64,000 bases of DNA, from contig CAXIDF010000004.1 in NCBI GenBank assembly GCA_964022665.1, positions 62,001 to 126,000 of the forward strand. Reading direction: 5' to 3'. This document shows, in pieces, positions 17,360 through 26,951 of this stretch (the first letter of the stretch is position 1; each line of letters starts with the position of its first letter). The translations under genes and the position numbers were made by a program. This stretch comes from Haliea sp964022665. GTDB lineage: Bacteria; Pseudomonadota; Gammaproteobacteria; Pseudomonadales; Halieaceae. The notes under the pieces were generated by a model. That model did no database searches and was not told the origin of the DNA. It worked only from the letters and a program-made list of their open reading frames with translations.

Positions 17360-18274
17360 TCAGCCCGTGTGCGAACTTGCGGCTGTGCCGCGCGTTTTGG
17401 CATGGGCGAACTTGCGAATCCCAGCCCACGCGGCAACCGCCTCCGGCACCTTCTCGTTCACCAGGCCATGCCAGCCCTGGATCATTCCGGGCCAGCCCTC
17501 CATCGTGACCTCCACGCCGCTGCGCAGGGCGTTTGCGGCGAGCAGCAGCGCGCCCTCACGCACGGTGTCATACTCACCAATCTGCAGATACAGGGGCGGC
17601 AGGCCGTGCACCGCGGCAAAGGCCGGGGACACGCGGGGGTCATCCAGCGCGAGTTGACCGGCGACATAGTCCCGGCCCCGGTTGCGCACCCACTCCGGGG
17701 TCAGGAAAGGGTCCCGCCCGCGGGTCGGAGACTCGGCAACCGACAGGTCGAACCAGCCGGTCAGCGATATGCAGCAGGCCGGCATGGGCAGGCCCGCGTC
17801 GCGCAGCCGCAGCAGCAGCCCGAGCGCGAGGCTGCCGCCGCAGGATTCACCAATCAGCACAATATTGCCAGGGCTGACGCCGGTATCGAGCAGTCCACAG
17901 TAGGCACTGAAACAGTCGTCGTGCGCGGCGGGGTAGGGGTGCTCCGGCGCGAGGCGATAGTCGGGCATGATCACCCGGCAATCGATCTGCCGCGCGATGA
18001 TCTCCGCATAAAAATGGTATTCATCCAGCGGTGTGGACACGAAAGCACCGCCATGGCAGTGGAAGGCGATGCGTTCACTGGGGTGGCCTTGGAGGGCATA
18101 GTCACCGCAACGAACGCCGCCGTAGTGGCGCAGCGTAATCTGCAGGCCAGCGCTGACCGGACGGCCATGGAACGGCGCAAACATCGCGCGCACGGCACGA
18201 TAGTCGGCCGCCGGATCAGCGAAGTCCGCTGGTATGGTATCGATGATGGCTTGCAGTGCGGGGCTGATCGGCAT
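17360..18274 (-). CDS. Alpha/beta hydrolase, hormone-sensitive-lipase type
   Basis: The 304-residue protein has the oxyanion-hole motif HGGAF (residues 74-78) and a nucleophile elbow GESCGG with Ser144; most relatives have GDSAGG. Asp is in GEYDTVREG and His in the MIQGWHGLVNEK stretch near the C-terminus. These are cytoplasmic carboxylesterases of the HSL/type IV family. The start at 18274 (MPISPALQ) has AAAAGG about 9 bases upstream; the longer frame runs antisense into the next gene and is not credible. It ends 5 bases from the sulfatase stop, convergent, and is divergent from the luciferase-like gene. Confidence 0.88.
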   Translation of the reverse strand: MPISPALQAIIDTIPADFADPAADYRAVRAMFAPFHGRPVSAGLQITLRHYGGVRCGDYALQGHPSERIAFHCHGGAFVSTPLDEYHFYAEIIARQIDCRVIMPDYRLAPEHPYPAAHDDCFSAYCGLLDTGVSPGNIVLIGESCGGSLALGLLLRLRDAGLPMPACCISLTGWFDLSVAESPTRGRDPFLTPEWVRNRGRDYVAGQLALDDPRVSPAFAAVHGLPPLYLQIGEYDTVREGALLLAANALRSGVEVTMEGWPGMIQGWHGLVNEKVPEAVAAWAGIRKFAHAKTRGTAASSHTG

Positions 18275-18409
18275 GACAGGGACCTTTTCCGGGACCGGGT
18301 GGCTGAGGGGGCGACATGCAACGGGGCGATGCCAGGAGGCAAACGCATGCGCTGGCGAATTGCCTCGGGCAGAATGACGCAGGGTGACACATCCCGCTAT
18401 ACTCCGCCG

Positions 18410-19393
18410 ATGATTCCACTCTCCATACTTGATGTTACCGCTGTTCCCGAGGGCAGCACCACCGCGGATGCGTTGCACAACGCGCGCGACCTGGCGCAGC
18501 ACGCGGAGCGCTGGGGCTATCACCGCCTGTGGGTTGCCGAGCATCACAACATGCAGAGCATCGCCAGCGCGGCAACATCCATCGTGATTGCGCACCTGGC
18601 CAATGCCACCACCTCGATACGCCTCGGTTCGGGTGGCATCATGCTGCCCAACCACGCGCCGCTGGTGATTGCCGAGCAGTTCGGCACCCTGGCCACGCTG
18701 TTTCCGGGCCGTATCGATCTGGGCCTGGGGCGCGCGCCGGGTACAGATCCGCGCACGGCGCAGGCCCTGCGCCGCAATATGCACAGTAGCGTCGATAACT
18801 TTCCCAACGACGTCCTCGAACTGCAGTACTACCTGAAGCCGGCGCAGCCCGGACAGGCGGTAGTGGCCACCCCTGGTGCCGGCACCGAGGTGCCGCTCTG
18901 GATTCTGGGGTCCAGCCTGTACGGTGCCGAGCTGGCGGCGATGCTGGGCCTGCCGTTTGCGTTTGCCTCACACTTCGCACCCGCCTATATGGAACAGGCG
19001 ATAGCGCTTTATCGGAAAAAGTTCGAACCCTCGGAACAGCTGGACAAACCCTACGTGATGCTGGGCTACAACGTTTTTGCGGCGGATACCAATGAAGAAG
19101 CGCAGCTGCTGCAGACCACGATGATGCAAACCTTCGTGCGCCTGCGCCGCGGCGCCCAGGGCAAACTCGCGCCGCCGCAGGCGGGCTACTTCGACACGCT
19201 GACGCCACAGGAGCAGCACATGCTGACGGACATGCTGCGCTGCTCGGCAGTGGGGGATCGCAACACTGTAGCGGAGGCCATGGGGTCCTTTGTTGACGCG
19301 ACGGGTGCCGATGAATTGATGTTGATGTCCTCTATCCACGACCACCAGCAGCGGCTCAGGTCCTTCGAGATCGCTGCCACGGCGTTTGGCTAG
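18410..19393 (+). CDS. LLM-class flavin-dependent oxidoreductase (luciferase-like)
   Basis: The 327-residue protein begins MIPLSILDVTAVPEGSTTAD and has the bacterial-luciferase-like TIM barrel signatures: GYHRLWVAEHHNM, RLGSGGIMLPNHAPLVIAEQ, LFPGRIDLGLGRAPGTDP and VPLWILGSSLYGAELAA. It corresponds to the MsnO8/YhbW-type group of single-component members. These enzymes use reduced flavin and oxygen; physiological substrate is unknown. The much longer frame reaching back to 17066 is antisense to other genes and is ignored. Eight bases overlap a possible upstream start of the DUF454 gene, consistent with a small operon of three. Confidence 0.9.
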   Translation: MIPLSILDVTAVPEGSTTADALHNARDLAQHAERWGYHRLWVAEHHNMQSIASAATSIVIAHLANATTSIRLGSGGIMLPNHAPLVIAEQFGTLATLFPGRIDLGLGRAPGTDPRTAQALRRNMHSSVDNFPNDVLELQYYLKPAQPGQAVVATPGAGTEVPLWILGSSLYGAELAAMLGLPFAFASHFAPAYMEQAIALYRKKFEPSEQLDKPYVMLGYNVFAADTNEEAQLLQTTMMQTFVRLRRGAQGKLAPPQAGYFDTLTPQEQHMLTDMLRCSAVGDRNTVAEAMGSFVDATGADELMLMSSIHDHQQRLRSFEIAATAFG

Positions 19394-19415
19394 TCTTTCC
19401 ACCCGGGCGCGCGCG

Positions 19416-19772
19416 ATGCACAGCTTCTTCTGGCGCTTTATAGCGGTTATCGCGCTGCTGCTGGCGGCGGTGGGTATCCTCTTGCCCATCATGCCCACAG
19501 TGCCGTTCCTGCTGGTGGCCACCTGGGCCGCCTCCCGCGGCTGGCCGGAACTCAATGACTGGCTGCTCAACCACCCGGACTACGGGCCGCACATCATTGC
19601 CTGGCACGACAACGGTGCTGTCTCCCGACGCGCAAAATGGCTGGCAACGCTGATGCTGGGAGGTAGCACCACTTTGCTGTGGCTCTCCAGTGCGCCGGTG
19701 GTGCTTGCCGCTATCATCAGCACAGTCTTCGTGGTGGTGCTCACCTGGCTGTGGTGGCGCCCGGAGCCGTGA
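19416..19772 (+). CDS. DUF454 (YbaN-like) inner-membrane protein
   Basis: About 118 residues. It has two or three membrane segments and the family signature LLAAVGILLPIMPTVPFLLVATWAASRGWP, then LNDWLLNHPDYGPHIIAWHDNGAVSRRAKW. Function of the YbaN family is not established. ATG 19416 is preferred over TTG 19386 because neither has a strong ribosome binding site and ATG gives the usual family N-terminus. Its stop overlaps the GTG start of the next gene. Confidence 0.85.
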   Translation: MHSFFWRFIAVIALLLAAVGILLPIMPTVPFLLVATWAASRGWPELNDWLLNHPDYGPHIIAWHDNGAVSRRAKWLATLMLGGSTTLLWLSSAPVVLAAIISTVFVVVLTWLWWRPEP

Positions 19773-20362
19773 GCGATGAGCGAGGCCGGGTTGGTGGTTC
19801 TCGACTGCGCCGCTTCGGTCAGCGCCTGGTCCAGTCGCGACACGCACTCTGGGGGCTGACGCTGGCTTCGTTCCTGGAGTCCACGGTTGTGCCGATTCCG
19901 CTGGAGGCGCTGCTGATTCCTTTGATGCAGGCCAGGCGACGACAGTTGTTTCTGCTTGCCCTGCTGTCCCTGATCGGCTGTTTGCTGGGCGCCAGTGTCG
20001 GGTATGGCGTCGGCTTGTGGCTATTCGACGCTTTCGGTAATCAGCTGCTTGAGTGGTTTGCAAGCCCGGAGCAGTTTGAACGCGCACGCACGGCCATGAC
20101 GGACCACGGCTTCTGGTTTGTGTTGAGTGTGGGCGTAACGCCAGTGCCTTTCCAGACCGCGATGCTGGTCGCCGGTGCCACCGGTTATTCCTTCGCGCTG
20201 TTTATGCTGGCCTCGGCGCTGGCGCGGGGATTGCGCTATTTCGGGCTCGCCCTGCTGGTCTACTGGGCGGGTGATCAGGCGGAGGCGTTATTTCGCCGGC
20301 ACACTCGCTGGGTTTCTGTGGCGGTTTTGGTGCTGGTGGTCGGGGTTTTGCTGCTGGTTTGA
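19769..20362 (+). CDS. VTT-domain (DedA/YqaA-like) membrane protein
   Basis: The 197-residue protein has the VTT/SNARE-associated signature of YqaA-type proteins: GLTLASFLESTVVPIPLEALLIPLM, LIGCLLGASVGYGVGLW, and VTPVPFQTAMLVAGATGYSF with the re-entrant loop prolines. DedA-superfamily members are proton-coupled and have been linked to undecaprenyl-phosphate and lipid translocation; the YqaA branch is uncharacterised. Start is GTG 19769 overlapping the upstream stop (GTGA), with CGGAG before it. Ends 66 bases from gcvP, convergent; no clear terminator in between. Confidence 0.85.
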   Translation: MSDERGRVGGSRLRRFGQRLVQSRHALWGLTLASFLESTVVPIPLEALLIPLMQARRRQLFLLALLSLIGCLLGASVGYGVGLWLFDAFGNQLLEWFASPEQFERARTAMTDHGFWFVLSVGVTPVPFQTAMLVAGATGYSFALFMLASALARGLRYFGLALLVYWAGDQAEALFRRHTRWVSVAVLVLVVGVLLLV

Positions 20363-20428
20363 GTACGGCGCCCAACACAAGCTAAGCACGATGCGCTGCG
20401 AGCCGCCCCTCATTCCCGCCCCGCTCGT

Positions 20429-23320
20429 CTACACCCCCACAGGCTCCCGATACGCATCAATGCTCGGGCAGGAACATACCAGGTTGCGGTCACCGTACAC
20501 GTTGTCCACCCGGTTCACCGGCGGCCAGTACTTGCGCTGGCGCAGGGAGGGCAGGGGGTAGGCAGCCTGCTCCCGGGTGTAGGCGTGCTCCCAATGCTCG
20601 GCCGTCACGTCCTGCAGGGTATGCGGGGCGTTGCGCAGGGGGTTGTCGGTGGCGTCCAGGCGGCCTTCTTCCACCGCGCGGATCTCCTCGCGGATGGCGA
20701 TCATGGCGTCGCAGAAGCGGTCCAGCTCTGCAAGTGATTCCGATTCAGTCGGCTCAATCATCAGTGTGCCCGCAACCGGGAATGACATGGTGGGTGCGTG
20801 GAAGCCGAAGTCTACCAGGCGCTTGGCGATATCCTCTTCGGAGATGCCGCTGGCTTCTTTCAGCGGGCGGATGTCGACAATGCACTCGTGTGCCACCGTG
20901 CCGTTGCGCCCGGTGTAAAGTACCGGATAGTGGTCCTGCAGACGGTGGGCGATGTAGTTGGCGCTGAGAATCGCCACGCGCGTGGCCTGGGTGAGGCCTT
21001 CAGCGCCCATGAGCGCAATGTAGGCCCAACTGATAGGCAGAATGGAGGCGCTGCCCCAGGGGGCTGCGGACACCACGTCGTTGCTCTCCGGCAGGCCCGG
21101 CACCGGCACCACCGGGTGCGATGGCAGGAAAGGCTGCAGGTGTGCGCCCACGCCGATGGGGCCCATACCGGGGCCGCCACCACCGTGCGGAATACAGAAG
21201 GTTTTGTGCAGGTTCAGGTGCGACACGTCCGCGCCGAACTTGCCGGGGGAAGCGAGCCCCACCAGCGCGTTGAGGTTGGCGCCGTCCACGTACACCTGCC
21301 CGCCATGACGGTGCACGATATCGCACACATCCACCACGCTCTCTTCGAATACGCCGTGGGTAGAGGGGTAGGTGATCATGATCGCCGCGAGTTCGTTACT
21401 GTACTGTTCAGCGCGGGCGGTGAGGTCGGTAAGGTCGACGTTACCGTCGGCATCACAATCGACAATGACCACGCGCATGCCGGCCAGCGCCGCGCTGGCG
21501 GGGTTGGTGCCGTGTGCGGAGGAGGGAATCAGGCACACGTCGCGCTGGTCGTCACCGCGGCTCTCGTGATAGCGGCGAATGGCCAGCAGGCCGGCATACT
21601 CGCCCTGGGAGCCCGCGTTGGGCTGCAGCGAAATGGCGTCGTAGCCGGTGCACTCCTTGAGCATGTGCTCAAGCTCCGCGAGCATCTCGCGGTAGCCCTC
21701 GGTCTGGTTGGCGGGGGCAAAAGGGTGGATGCCGGCGAATTCGGCCCAGGTGACGGGCAGCATTTCGGTGGTGGCGTTGAGCTTCATGGTGCAGCTGCCC
21801 AGCGGAATCATGGCCTGGTTGAGGGCGATGTCGCGGGTTTCCAGCCGGCGCATGTAGCGCAGCATTTCCGTTTCCGAGTGGTAGTCGTTGAACAGCGGGT
21901 GTTGCAGGTAGTCCACGCTGCGCTGTAGCTGTTCGGGTATCGCCGTCGCTGGAGCTGCCAGATCTCGGCAGGGTGTTCCCACCACTTTGCCCGTGATGGC
22001 TGCCAGCAGCTGGTCGACATCTTCCGCCGTGGTGGTCTCGTCCAGGGCAATGCCCAGTTTGTAGGTGCCAATAATGCGCAGGTTCATGCCCGCCGCCAGC
22101 GCGCGCTCGACAATGGCCTGCTGCTGGTCGCCCACGTTCAGCGTGAGTGTGTCGAAGTAGGCCGTGTTCTCCGCCGTCATGCCGGCCGCCTGCAGGCCCG
22201 TCGCCAGCAGCCCGGTGAGGTAGTGCACGCGTTCGGCGATGCGCCGCAATCCCACCGGCCCGTGATACATGGCATAGAAGGCCGCCATGATGGAGAGCAG
22301 CGCCTGGGCGGTGCAGATGTTGCTGGTGGCTTTTTCCCGGCGGATATGCTGTTCGCGGGTCTGCATGGCCATGCGCAGGGCTTCGTTGCCGTGGCGGTCG
22401 ATAGATACACCGATAATGCGTCCGGGAGTCGAGCGCTTGTACGCATCGCGTGTGGCAAAAAAGGCTGCATGCGGGCCGCCAAAACCCATGGGGACGCCAA
22501 AGCGCTGCGAATTGCCCACGACCACATCGGCGCCCTGGGCACCGGGTGACTTGAGTAGCAGCAGCGACATGAGGTCGGCGGCCACGCTCACCAGGGTGCC
22601 GGCTTCGTGCGCTTTCGCAATCAGCGGTTCCAGGTCATGCACATGGCCGTAGGTGCCCGGGTACTGCAGCAGCAATCCGAAGGCCTCTGTGCTGCCCGCG
22701 AGTTGGGCGGGGTCACCGACCACCACCTCGATATCCAGCGCCTCAGCGCGGGTGCGGACCACGGCGATGGTCTGTGGATGGCAGTCCTCCGCAACAATAA
22801 ATGTGCTGCTGCGATTCTTCTTGTTCACCCGCTGCATGAGGGTCATGGCCTCTGCCGCGGCGGTGCCTTCGTCCAGCATGGAGGCATTGGCCAGTTCCAT
22901 GCCGGTCAGGTCCATGATGGCCTGCTGGAAGGTGAGCAGGGCCTCGAGGCGCCCCTGGGATATCTCCGGCTGGTAGGGTGTATAAGCAGTGTACCAACCC
23001 GGGTTTTCCAGCACATTGCGCTGGATGACGGCGGGGGTATAGGTGTCGTGGTAGCCAGTGCCGATGTAGGATTTCAGCACGCGATTCTTGCCGGCAATGG
23101 CGCGCAGCCGCGCCAGCACGGCCTGTTCGGTTTGCGGCGCGGCCAGGTCCATGGGCGCCTGATTGCGGATGCGCGCGGGCACGGTGGCGTCAATGAGGGC
23201 GTCAAGGCTGTCGAAGCCGAGCAGGCGCGCCATCTCTGCCTGCTGCGCCGGCGTGGGCCCGATATGGCGCTCAACGAATTCCTGAGAGTGTTCCAGTTCG
23301 GACAGCGAAAGGCGAGTCAT
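20429..23320 (-). CDS. gcvP: Glycine dehydrogenase (decarboxylating), P-protein
   Basis: Full-length at 963 residues, which matches the single-chain proteobacterial form. It catalyses PLP-dependent decarboxylation of glycine and transfer of the aminomethyl group to GcvH. The PLP lysine is K706 in LNLHKTFCIPHGGGGPGMGP; the N-terminal half has RHIGP and SYIGTGYHDTYTP, and LDEGTAAAEAM. GGAG lies 6 bases before the ATG. No gcvT or gcvH lies beside it, and I found no glycine riboswitch in the short leader, so the P-protein is an orphan at this locus; the partners should be elsewhere. Confidence 0.97.
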   Translation of the reverse strand: MTRLSLSELEHSQEFVERHIGPTPAQQAEMARLLGFDSLDALIDATVPARIRNQAPMDLAAPQTEQAVLARLRAIAGKNRVLKSYIGTGYHDTYTPAVIQRNVLENPGWYTAYTPYQPEISQGRLEALLTFQQAIMDLTGMELANASMLDEGTAAAEAMTLMQRVNKKNRSSTFIVAEDCHPQTIAVVRTRAEALDIEVVVGDPAQLAGSTEAFGLLLQYPGTYGHVHDLEPLIAKAHEAGTLVSVAADLMSLLLLKSPGAQGADVVVGNSQRFGVPMGFGGPHAAFFATRDAYKRSTPGRIIGVSIDRHGNEALRMAMQTREQHIRREKATSNICTAQALLSIMAAFYAMYHGPVGLRRIAERVHYLTGLLATGLQAAGMTAENTAYFDTLTLNVGDQQQAIVERALAAGMNLRIIGTYKLGIALDETTTAEDVDQLLAAITGKVVGTPCRDLAAPATAIPEQLQRSVDYLQHPLFNDYHSETEMLRYMRRLETRDIALNQAMIPLGSCTMKLNATTEMLPVTWAEFAGIHPFAPANQTEGYREMLAELEHMLKECTGYDAISLQPNAGSQGEYAGLLAIRRYHESRGDDQRDVCLIPSSAHGTNPASAALAGMRVVIVDCDADGNVDLTDLTARAEQYSNELAAIMITYPSTHGVFEESVVDVCDIVHRHGGQVYVDGANLNALVGLASPGKFGADVSHLNLHKTFCIPHGGGGPGMGPIGVGAHLQPFLPSHPVVPVPGLPESNDVVSAAPWGSASILPISWAYIALMGAEGLTQATRVAILSANYIAHRLQDHYPVLYTGRNGTVAHECIVDIRPLKEASGISEEDIAKRLVDFGFHAPTMSFPVAGTLMIEPTESESLAELDRFCDAMIAIREEIRAVEEGRLDATDNPLRNAPHTLQDVTAEHWEHAYTREQAAYPLPSLRQRKYWPPVNRVDNVYGDRNLVCSCPSIDAYREPVGV

Positions 23321-23468
23321 GGCAGCTCCGGGGCGGGCGTGGCAGCAGGGTGTCTGGGAAGGCGCGAATGGTAGCAGCAGGGCCTCCTAGCGGCAATATT
23401 CTGTACCCCTTGTGACCAGTCTGGCACACTGCTCGGCAACTTCGTACGCCTCGCGATCAGGAGACCGC

Positions 23469-24686
23469 ATGGAACAGGTAAATCCCGAGACTCTGGGCCT
23501 CAACGCGGCACAGCTGACGCGCATTGGCGAGCATTTACGTGGCCGCTACCTGGAGCCCGGCAAACTCCCGGGCAGCGTCACCCTGGTGGCGCGTTACGGC
23601 CGCGTGGGCCTGCTCGATGTGGCGGGGCTCAGCGACCTCGAACGCGATACGCCGATGAGCGTGGATACCATTTTCCGCATCTACTCCATGAGCAAGCCGA
23701 TTACCTCGGTGGCGTTGATGATGCTGTACGAGCGTGGTCTGTTTTCGCTGGATGATCCGGTACACCGCTTTATCCCCGAGTGGCGCAACCTTGAGGTGCG
23801 AACTGCAGGCGCCTTTCCGCAGTTTGCGACGGCGCCTTGCGCTCGCCCCATGACCATCCGTGACCTGTTGCGGCATACCTCGGGCCTCACTTACGACTTC
23901 CTGCGCGAGAGCAACCTGGACTACGCCTACCGCAAGCTCCAGATCGGCAACCCGGCGCCGGGTTATACGCTCAAGCACATGATCGAGCAGCTGGCGCAGC
24001 TGCCGCTGGAGTTCTCCCCCGGTACCCGCTGGAATTACTCCCTGGCGACCGACGTGCTGGGTTACCTGATCGAGGTGATCAGCGGCCAGTCATTGCCGGA
24101 CTATTTGCAGGAACACCTGTTCGGCCCGCTGGGCATGGTCGATACCGCCTTCAATATAGCGCCAGACAAGGTGCACCGGCTCGCCTCCTGCTACGAGCGT
24201 GATGCCGCGAAAAAACTGGTCTGCAACGACGACGGCCAGGACAGCCGGTTCCGCGACCGGGTGTTCTACTCCGGCGGTGGCGGACTGTTGTCTACCGTTG
24301 GTGACTACTTCCGCTTCTGCCAGATGTTGCTGCAGGGCGGCACGCTGGACGGCGCGCGCATTCTCGGCTCGCGTACGCTGGAGTACATGACGGCCAATCA
24401 CCTGCCCGGGGACGTGGACCTGGAACAATTCGCCATGGGCAGCTTCAGTGAAACCGAGTACGAGGGGGTGGGCTTCGGGTTGGGTTTTGCCAACAAGATT
24501 GACCCGGTAAAGAACGGCAACCTGGCCTCACTGGGCAGCTTTTTCTGGGGCGGCCTGGCCAGCACCCTGTTCTGGGTCGACCCGGAAGAGGAGCTGGTGG
24601 TGATCTTCATGACCCAGCTCATGCCGTCGAGTACCTTCAACCTGCGCGGACAGCTGGAATCCATGGTCTACGCTGCGCTGGACTGA
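23469..24686 (+). CDS. Serine hydrolase, class C beta-lactamase/EstB fold
   Basis: The 405-residue protein has the S-x-x-K motif S73-M-S-K76 in FRIYSMSKPITSVALMML, a Y-S-L second motif in RWNYSLATDVLGYLIEVISG, and FFWGGLASTLFWVDPEEELVVIFMTQ for the third-strand region. No signal peptide is apparent, so it is probably a cytoplasmic esterase of family VIII rather than a penicillin-binding enzyme. ATG 23469 is chosen for the CAGGAGA ribosome binding site; an upstream in-frame ATG lacks one. It is divergent from gcvP and precedes the hydrolase lipoprotein. Confidence 0.9.
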   Translation: MEQVNPETLGLNAAQLTRIGEHLRGRYLEPGKLPGSVTLVARYGRVGLLDVAGLSDLERDTPMSVDTIFRIYSMSKPITSVALMMLYERGLFSLDDPVHRFIPEWRNLEVRTAGAFPQFATAPCARPMTIRDLLRHTSGLTYDFLRESNLDYAYRKLQIGNPAPGYTLKHMIEQLAQLPLEFSPGTRWNYSLATDVLGYLIEVISGQSLPDYLQEHLFGPLGMVDTAFNIAPDKVHRLASCYERDAAKKLVCNDDGQDSRFRDRVFYSGGGGLLSTVGDYFRFCQMLLQGGTLDGARILGSRTLEYMTANHLPGDVDLEQFAMGSFSETEYEGVGFGLGFANKIDPVKNGNLASLGSFFWGGLASTLFWVDPEEELVVIFMTQLMPSSTFNLRGQLESMVYAALD

Positions 24687-24747
24687 GCGGCGCCGGCTGC
24701 GCTAGTCTCCGGGTCTGCATAACAATAATTCGACCCTGGAGGTTTTT

Positions 24748-26919
24748 ATGACATTGCAGCGCCCCGTGCTCTACCTGTCATTACTGGCGGGCCTTGTGGC
24801 CTGTTCCGATGGCACCGATACCGTACCGGTCATCCCGCCCCCCGAGCCGCCACCGCCGATCAGTATCGATACCCCCAACGCTGATCGCTGCGAGATGCTG
24901 GATGCAGAGAACTGCATGTTCCCCTGGCCCAGCGATGTGTTCACGGTGGCTGACGAGAGCCTCGAGACCGGGCGCCGGGTAAACCTCAATCAGGAATCGC
25001 TGCCGGCCAATCGGCGCGGTGATCGCGTGGACCCCGCGGAATGGAACCGCAACGACGGTTTTTCCCCCTCGCAGATGATTCTCGCGCAGGTGCCGGGCGT
25101 GGATCTGGTGCAGACCGGCGCGCCGTCGATCACCGATCTCGCGCAGTCGCTGGAGGTTGATTCGCCGGTCGTGGTGATTCGCGCCAGCACCGGTGAACAA
25201 CACCTGGTGTTTGCGGAACTGGACGCCAACACCGATGACCCCGCCGAGCAGACCTTTATTATCCGCCCCATGGTGCAGTTCGAGCGGGGGAAGCGCTACA
25301 TTGTTGCGCTGCGCAACCTGCGCGACAGCGCCGGTGAGTTGCTGGACGCGCCGGAGGTGTTCCGTGCGTTTCGCGATGACACGCTGACTGACAACGCCGA
25401 CATCGAGGCACGTCGCCCGGCCATGGACGCGCTGTTTAGCACGCTGGAAGACGCCGGTGTTGAGCGCAGCGAGCTGTATCTGGCCTGGGACTTCACCGTG
25501 GCCAGTGCCCGCAACATCACCGAGCGCCTGCTGCACATTCGCGACGAGGCGTTTGCGGACCTCGGGGCCGCCGCACCGGATTACGTCATCAGCACCCTCA
25601 CGGATTTCGCACCCTGCGACCCGGATGGCTGCACCGATGGCCAGGATGAACAGATCGCGCGAGAAATCGCCGGCACGTTCTTCGTTCCCAACTTCCTCGA
25701 CTCCGACGAAGGCGCACCGGGCTCGGCGTTCTACTACGCCAGCCCCGATGACGGCTTGCCGGATCGGCTGAATGGCGACAACCTGTTTGCGGCCAATTTC
25801 GTTTGCCGTATCCCGCGCTCGGTGGCCGAAGACTTCGAAGCGCCACCCAAGGCACAGGCGCGCCCGTCTCTGTACGGGCACGGCCTGCTGGGGAGTGCCA
25901 ACGAGGCGCGCGGTGGCACACGGCAGAACGTCGACATCATGGCGCTGGACCACCAGATGATGTTCTGCGCCACCGACTGGGCAGGTTTTGCCAGCGCCGA
26001 TGTGCCGTTTGCGATTCAGGTGTTGCAGGACTTCAGCCTCATGCAGGCCTTTTTCGACCGGCAACAGCAGGGCTTGCTGAACTTCATGTTCCTCGCCCGG
26101 CTGCTGAAGAGCGACGCGGGTTTCGCGGCCGACCCGGCCTTCCAGGCGGCGGGCCAGCCGGTGTTTGACAACAGCACGGTGTACTACGATGGGAATAGCC
26201 AGGGCGGTATTCTCGGTGGCGCGCTGATGGCGGTTATTCAGGATGTGACACGCGGCGTGCTGGGTGTACCGGGCATGTCCTACAGTTTCCTGCTGCGGCG
26301 CAGTGTGGACTTTAACGCGTTCACGCCGTTTTTCAGCGGTAGCGGTACCGGCGAAGACGGCGGTGGCTATCCGAGCGTGAAGGACCAGAGCTTCCTGCTG
26401 TCCATGGCGCAACTGCTGTGGGATCGCGCCGAGTCCAGCGGCTATGTTGTGCACATCGAGCGCGACCCACTGCCCAATACGCCGGTGCATTCGGTGTTGC
26501 TGCAAGTGGCCTACGGCGACCACCAGGTAAGCATGTGGTCGGCGGAGTTCATGGCGCGCAGTATCGGTGCGCACCTGCGCATTCCCGCGCTGGAAAGCGG
26601 GCGCCACCCGGACAGCAATCCCTACGTGGGCCTGGAGCCCGTGCCTGCAGGTGATTTTACCGGCTCGGTGTTGACCCTGTGGGACGACGGCCCGGTAGGC
26701 GCTGGCGCGCTGGAAGGCGGCACCGCACCGCCACCCATCACCAACACCCCGCCGGTCGAGCCTGATTTCGGCAACGACCCCCACAGCTTGCCGCGGCGCG
26801 AGACTGCGGCGCAGGCACAGAAATCCGCCTTCCTGAGGCCGGAGGGCGAGGGCCGGTTCGTCGACACCTGTGCGCCGGAACAAGCCTGCTTCACCAACGG
26901 CTACAATCCCGGGGGCTGA
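24748..26919 (+). CDS. Large alpha/beta-hydrolase lipoprotein
   Basis: The 723-residue precursor has a lipobox (LAGLVAC, Cys19), then a proline-rich linker (VIPPPEPPPPISIDTP). A long N-terminal region has bacterial beta-sandwich character, including MFPWPSDVFT and FIIRPMVQFERGKRYIVALRNL. The hydrolase core has the nucleophile elbow GNSQGG with Ser484. Ends with FLRPEGEGRFVDTCAPEQACFTNGYNPGG. Such outer-membrane-anchored hydrolases are common in lipid- or hydrocarbon-using marine gammaproteobacteria, but substrates are not established. TGGAGG sits 8 bases before the ATG. Transcribed alone. Confidence 0.78.
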   Translation: MTLQRPVLYLSLLAGLVACSDGTDTVPVIPPPEPPPPISIDTPNADRCEMLDAENCMFPWPSDVFTVADESLETGRRVNLNQESLPANRRGDRVDPAEWNRNDGFSPSQMILAQVPGVDLVQTGAPSITDLAQSLEVDSPVVVIRASTGEQHLVFAELDANTDDPAEQTFIIRPMVQFERGKRYIVALRNLRDSAGELLDAPEVFRAFRDDTLTDNADIEARRPAMDALFSTLEDAGVERSELYLAWDFTVASARNITERLLHIRDEAFADLGAAAPDYVISTLTDFAPCDPDGCTDGQDEQIAREIAGTFFVPNFLDSDEGAPGSAFYYASPDDGLPDRLNGDNLFAANFVCRIPRSVAEDFEAPPKAQARPSLYGHGLLGSANEARGGTRQNVDIMALDHQMMFCATDWAGFASADVPFAIQVLQDFSLMQAFFDRQQQGLLNFMFLARLLKSDAGFAADPAFQAAGQPVFDNSTVYYDGNSQGGILGGALMAVIQDVTRGVLGVPGMSYSFLLRRSVDFNAFTPFFSGSGTGEDGGGYPSVKDQSFLLSMAQLLWDRAESSGYVVHIERDPLPNTPVHSVLLQVAYGDHQVSMWSAEFMARSIGAHLRIPALESGRHPDSNPYVGLEPVPAGDFTGSVLTLWDDGPVGAGALEGGTAPPPITNTPPVEPDFGNDPHSLPRRETAAQAQKSAFLRPEGEGRFVDTCAPEQACFTNGYNPGG

Positions 26920-26924
26920 CTTTA

Positions 26925-26941
26925 CCGCGCGACGCGCGCGG
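26925..26941. terminator. Perfect GC hairpin between convergent genes
   Basis: CCGCGCG and CGCGCGG pair over 7 bases with an ACG loop, between the stop codons of the lipoprotein gene and greB. Symmetry would let it serve both directions, but there is no T-tract on either side. Confidence 0.4.
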
Positions 26942-26951
26942 CCATTGAGGT

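Noticed and set aside
23321..23468. Possible glycine riboswitch before gcvP
   Set aside because: The leader is about 150 bases shared with a divergent gene, and I cannot find the conserved glycine-aptamer cores.
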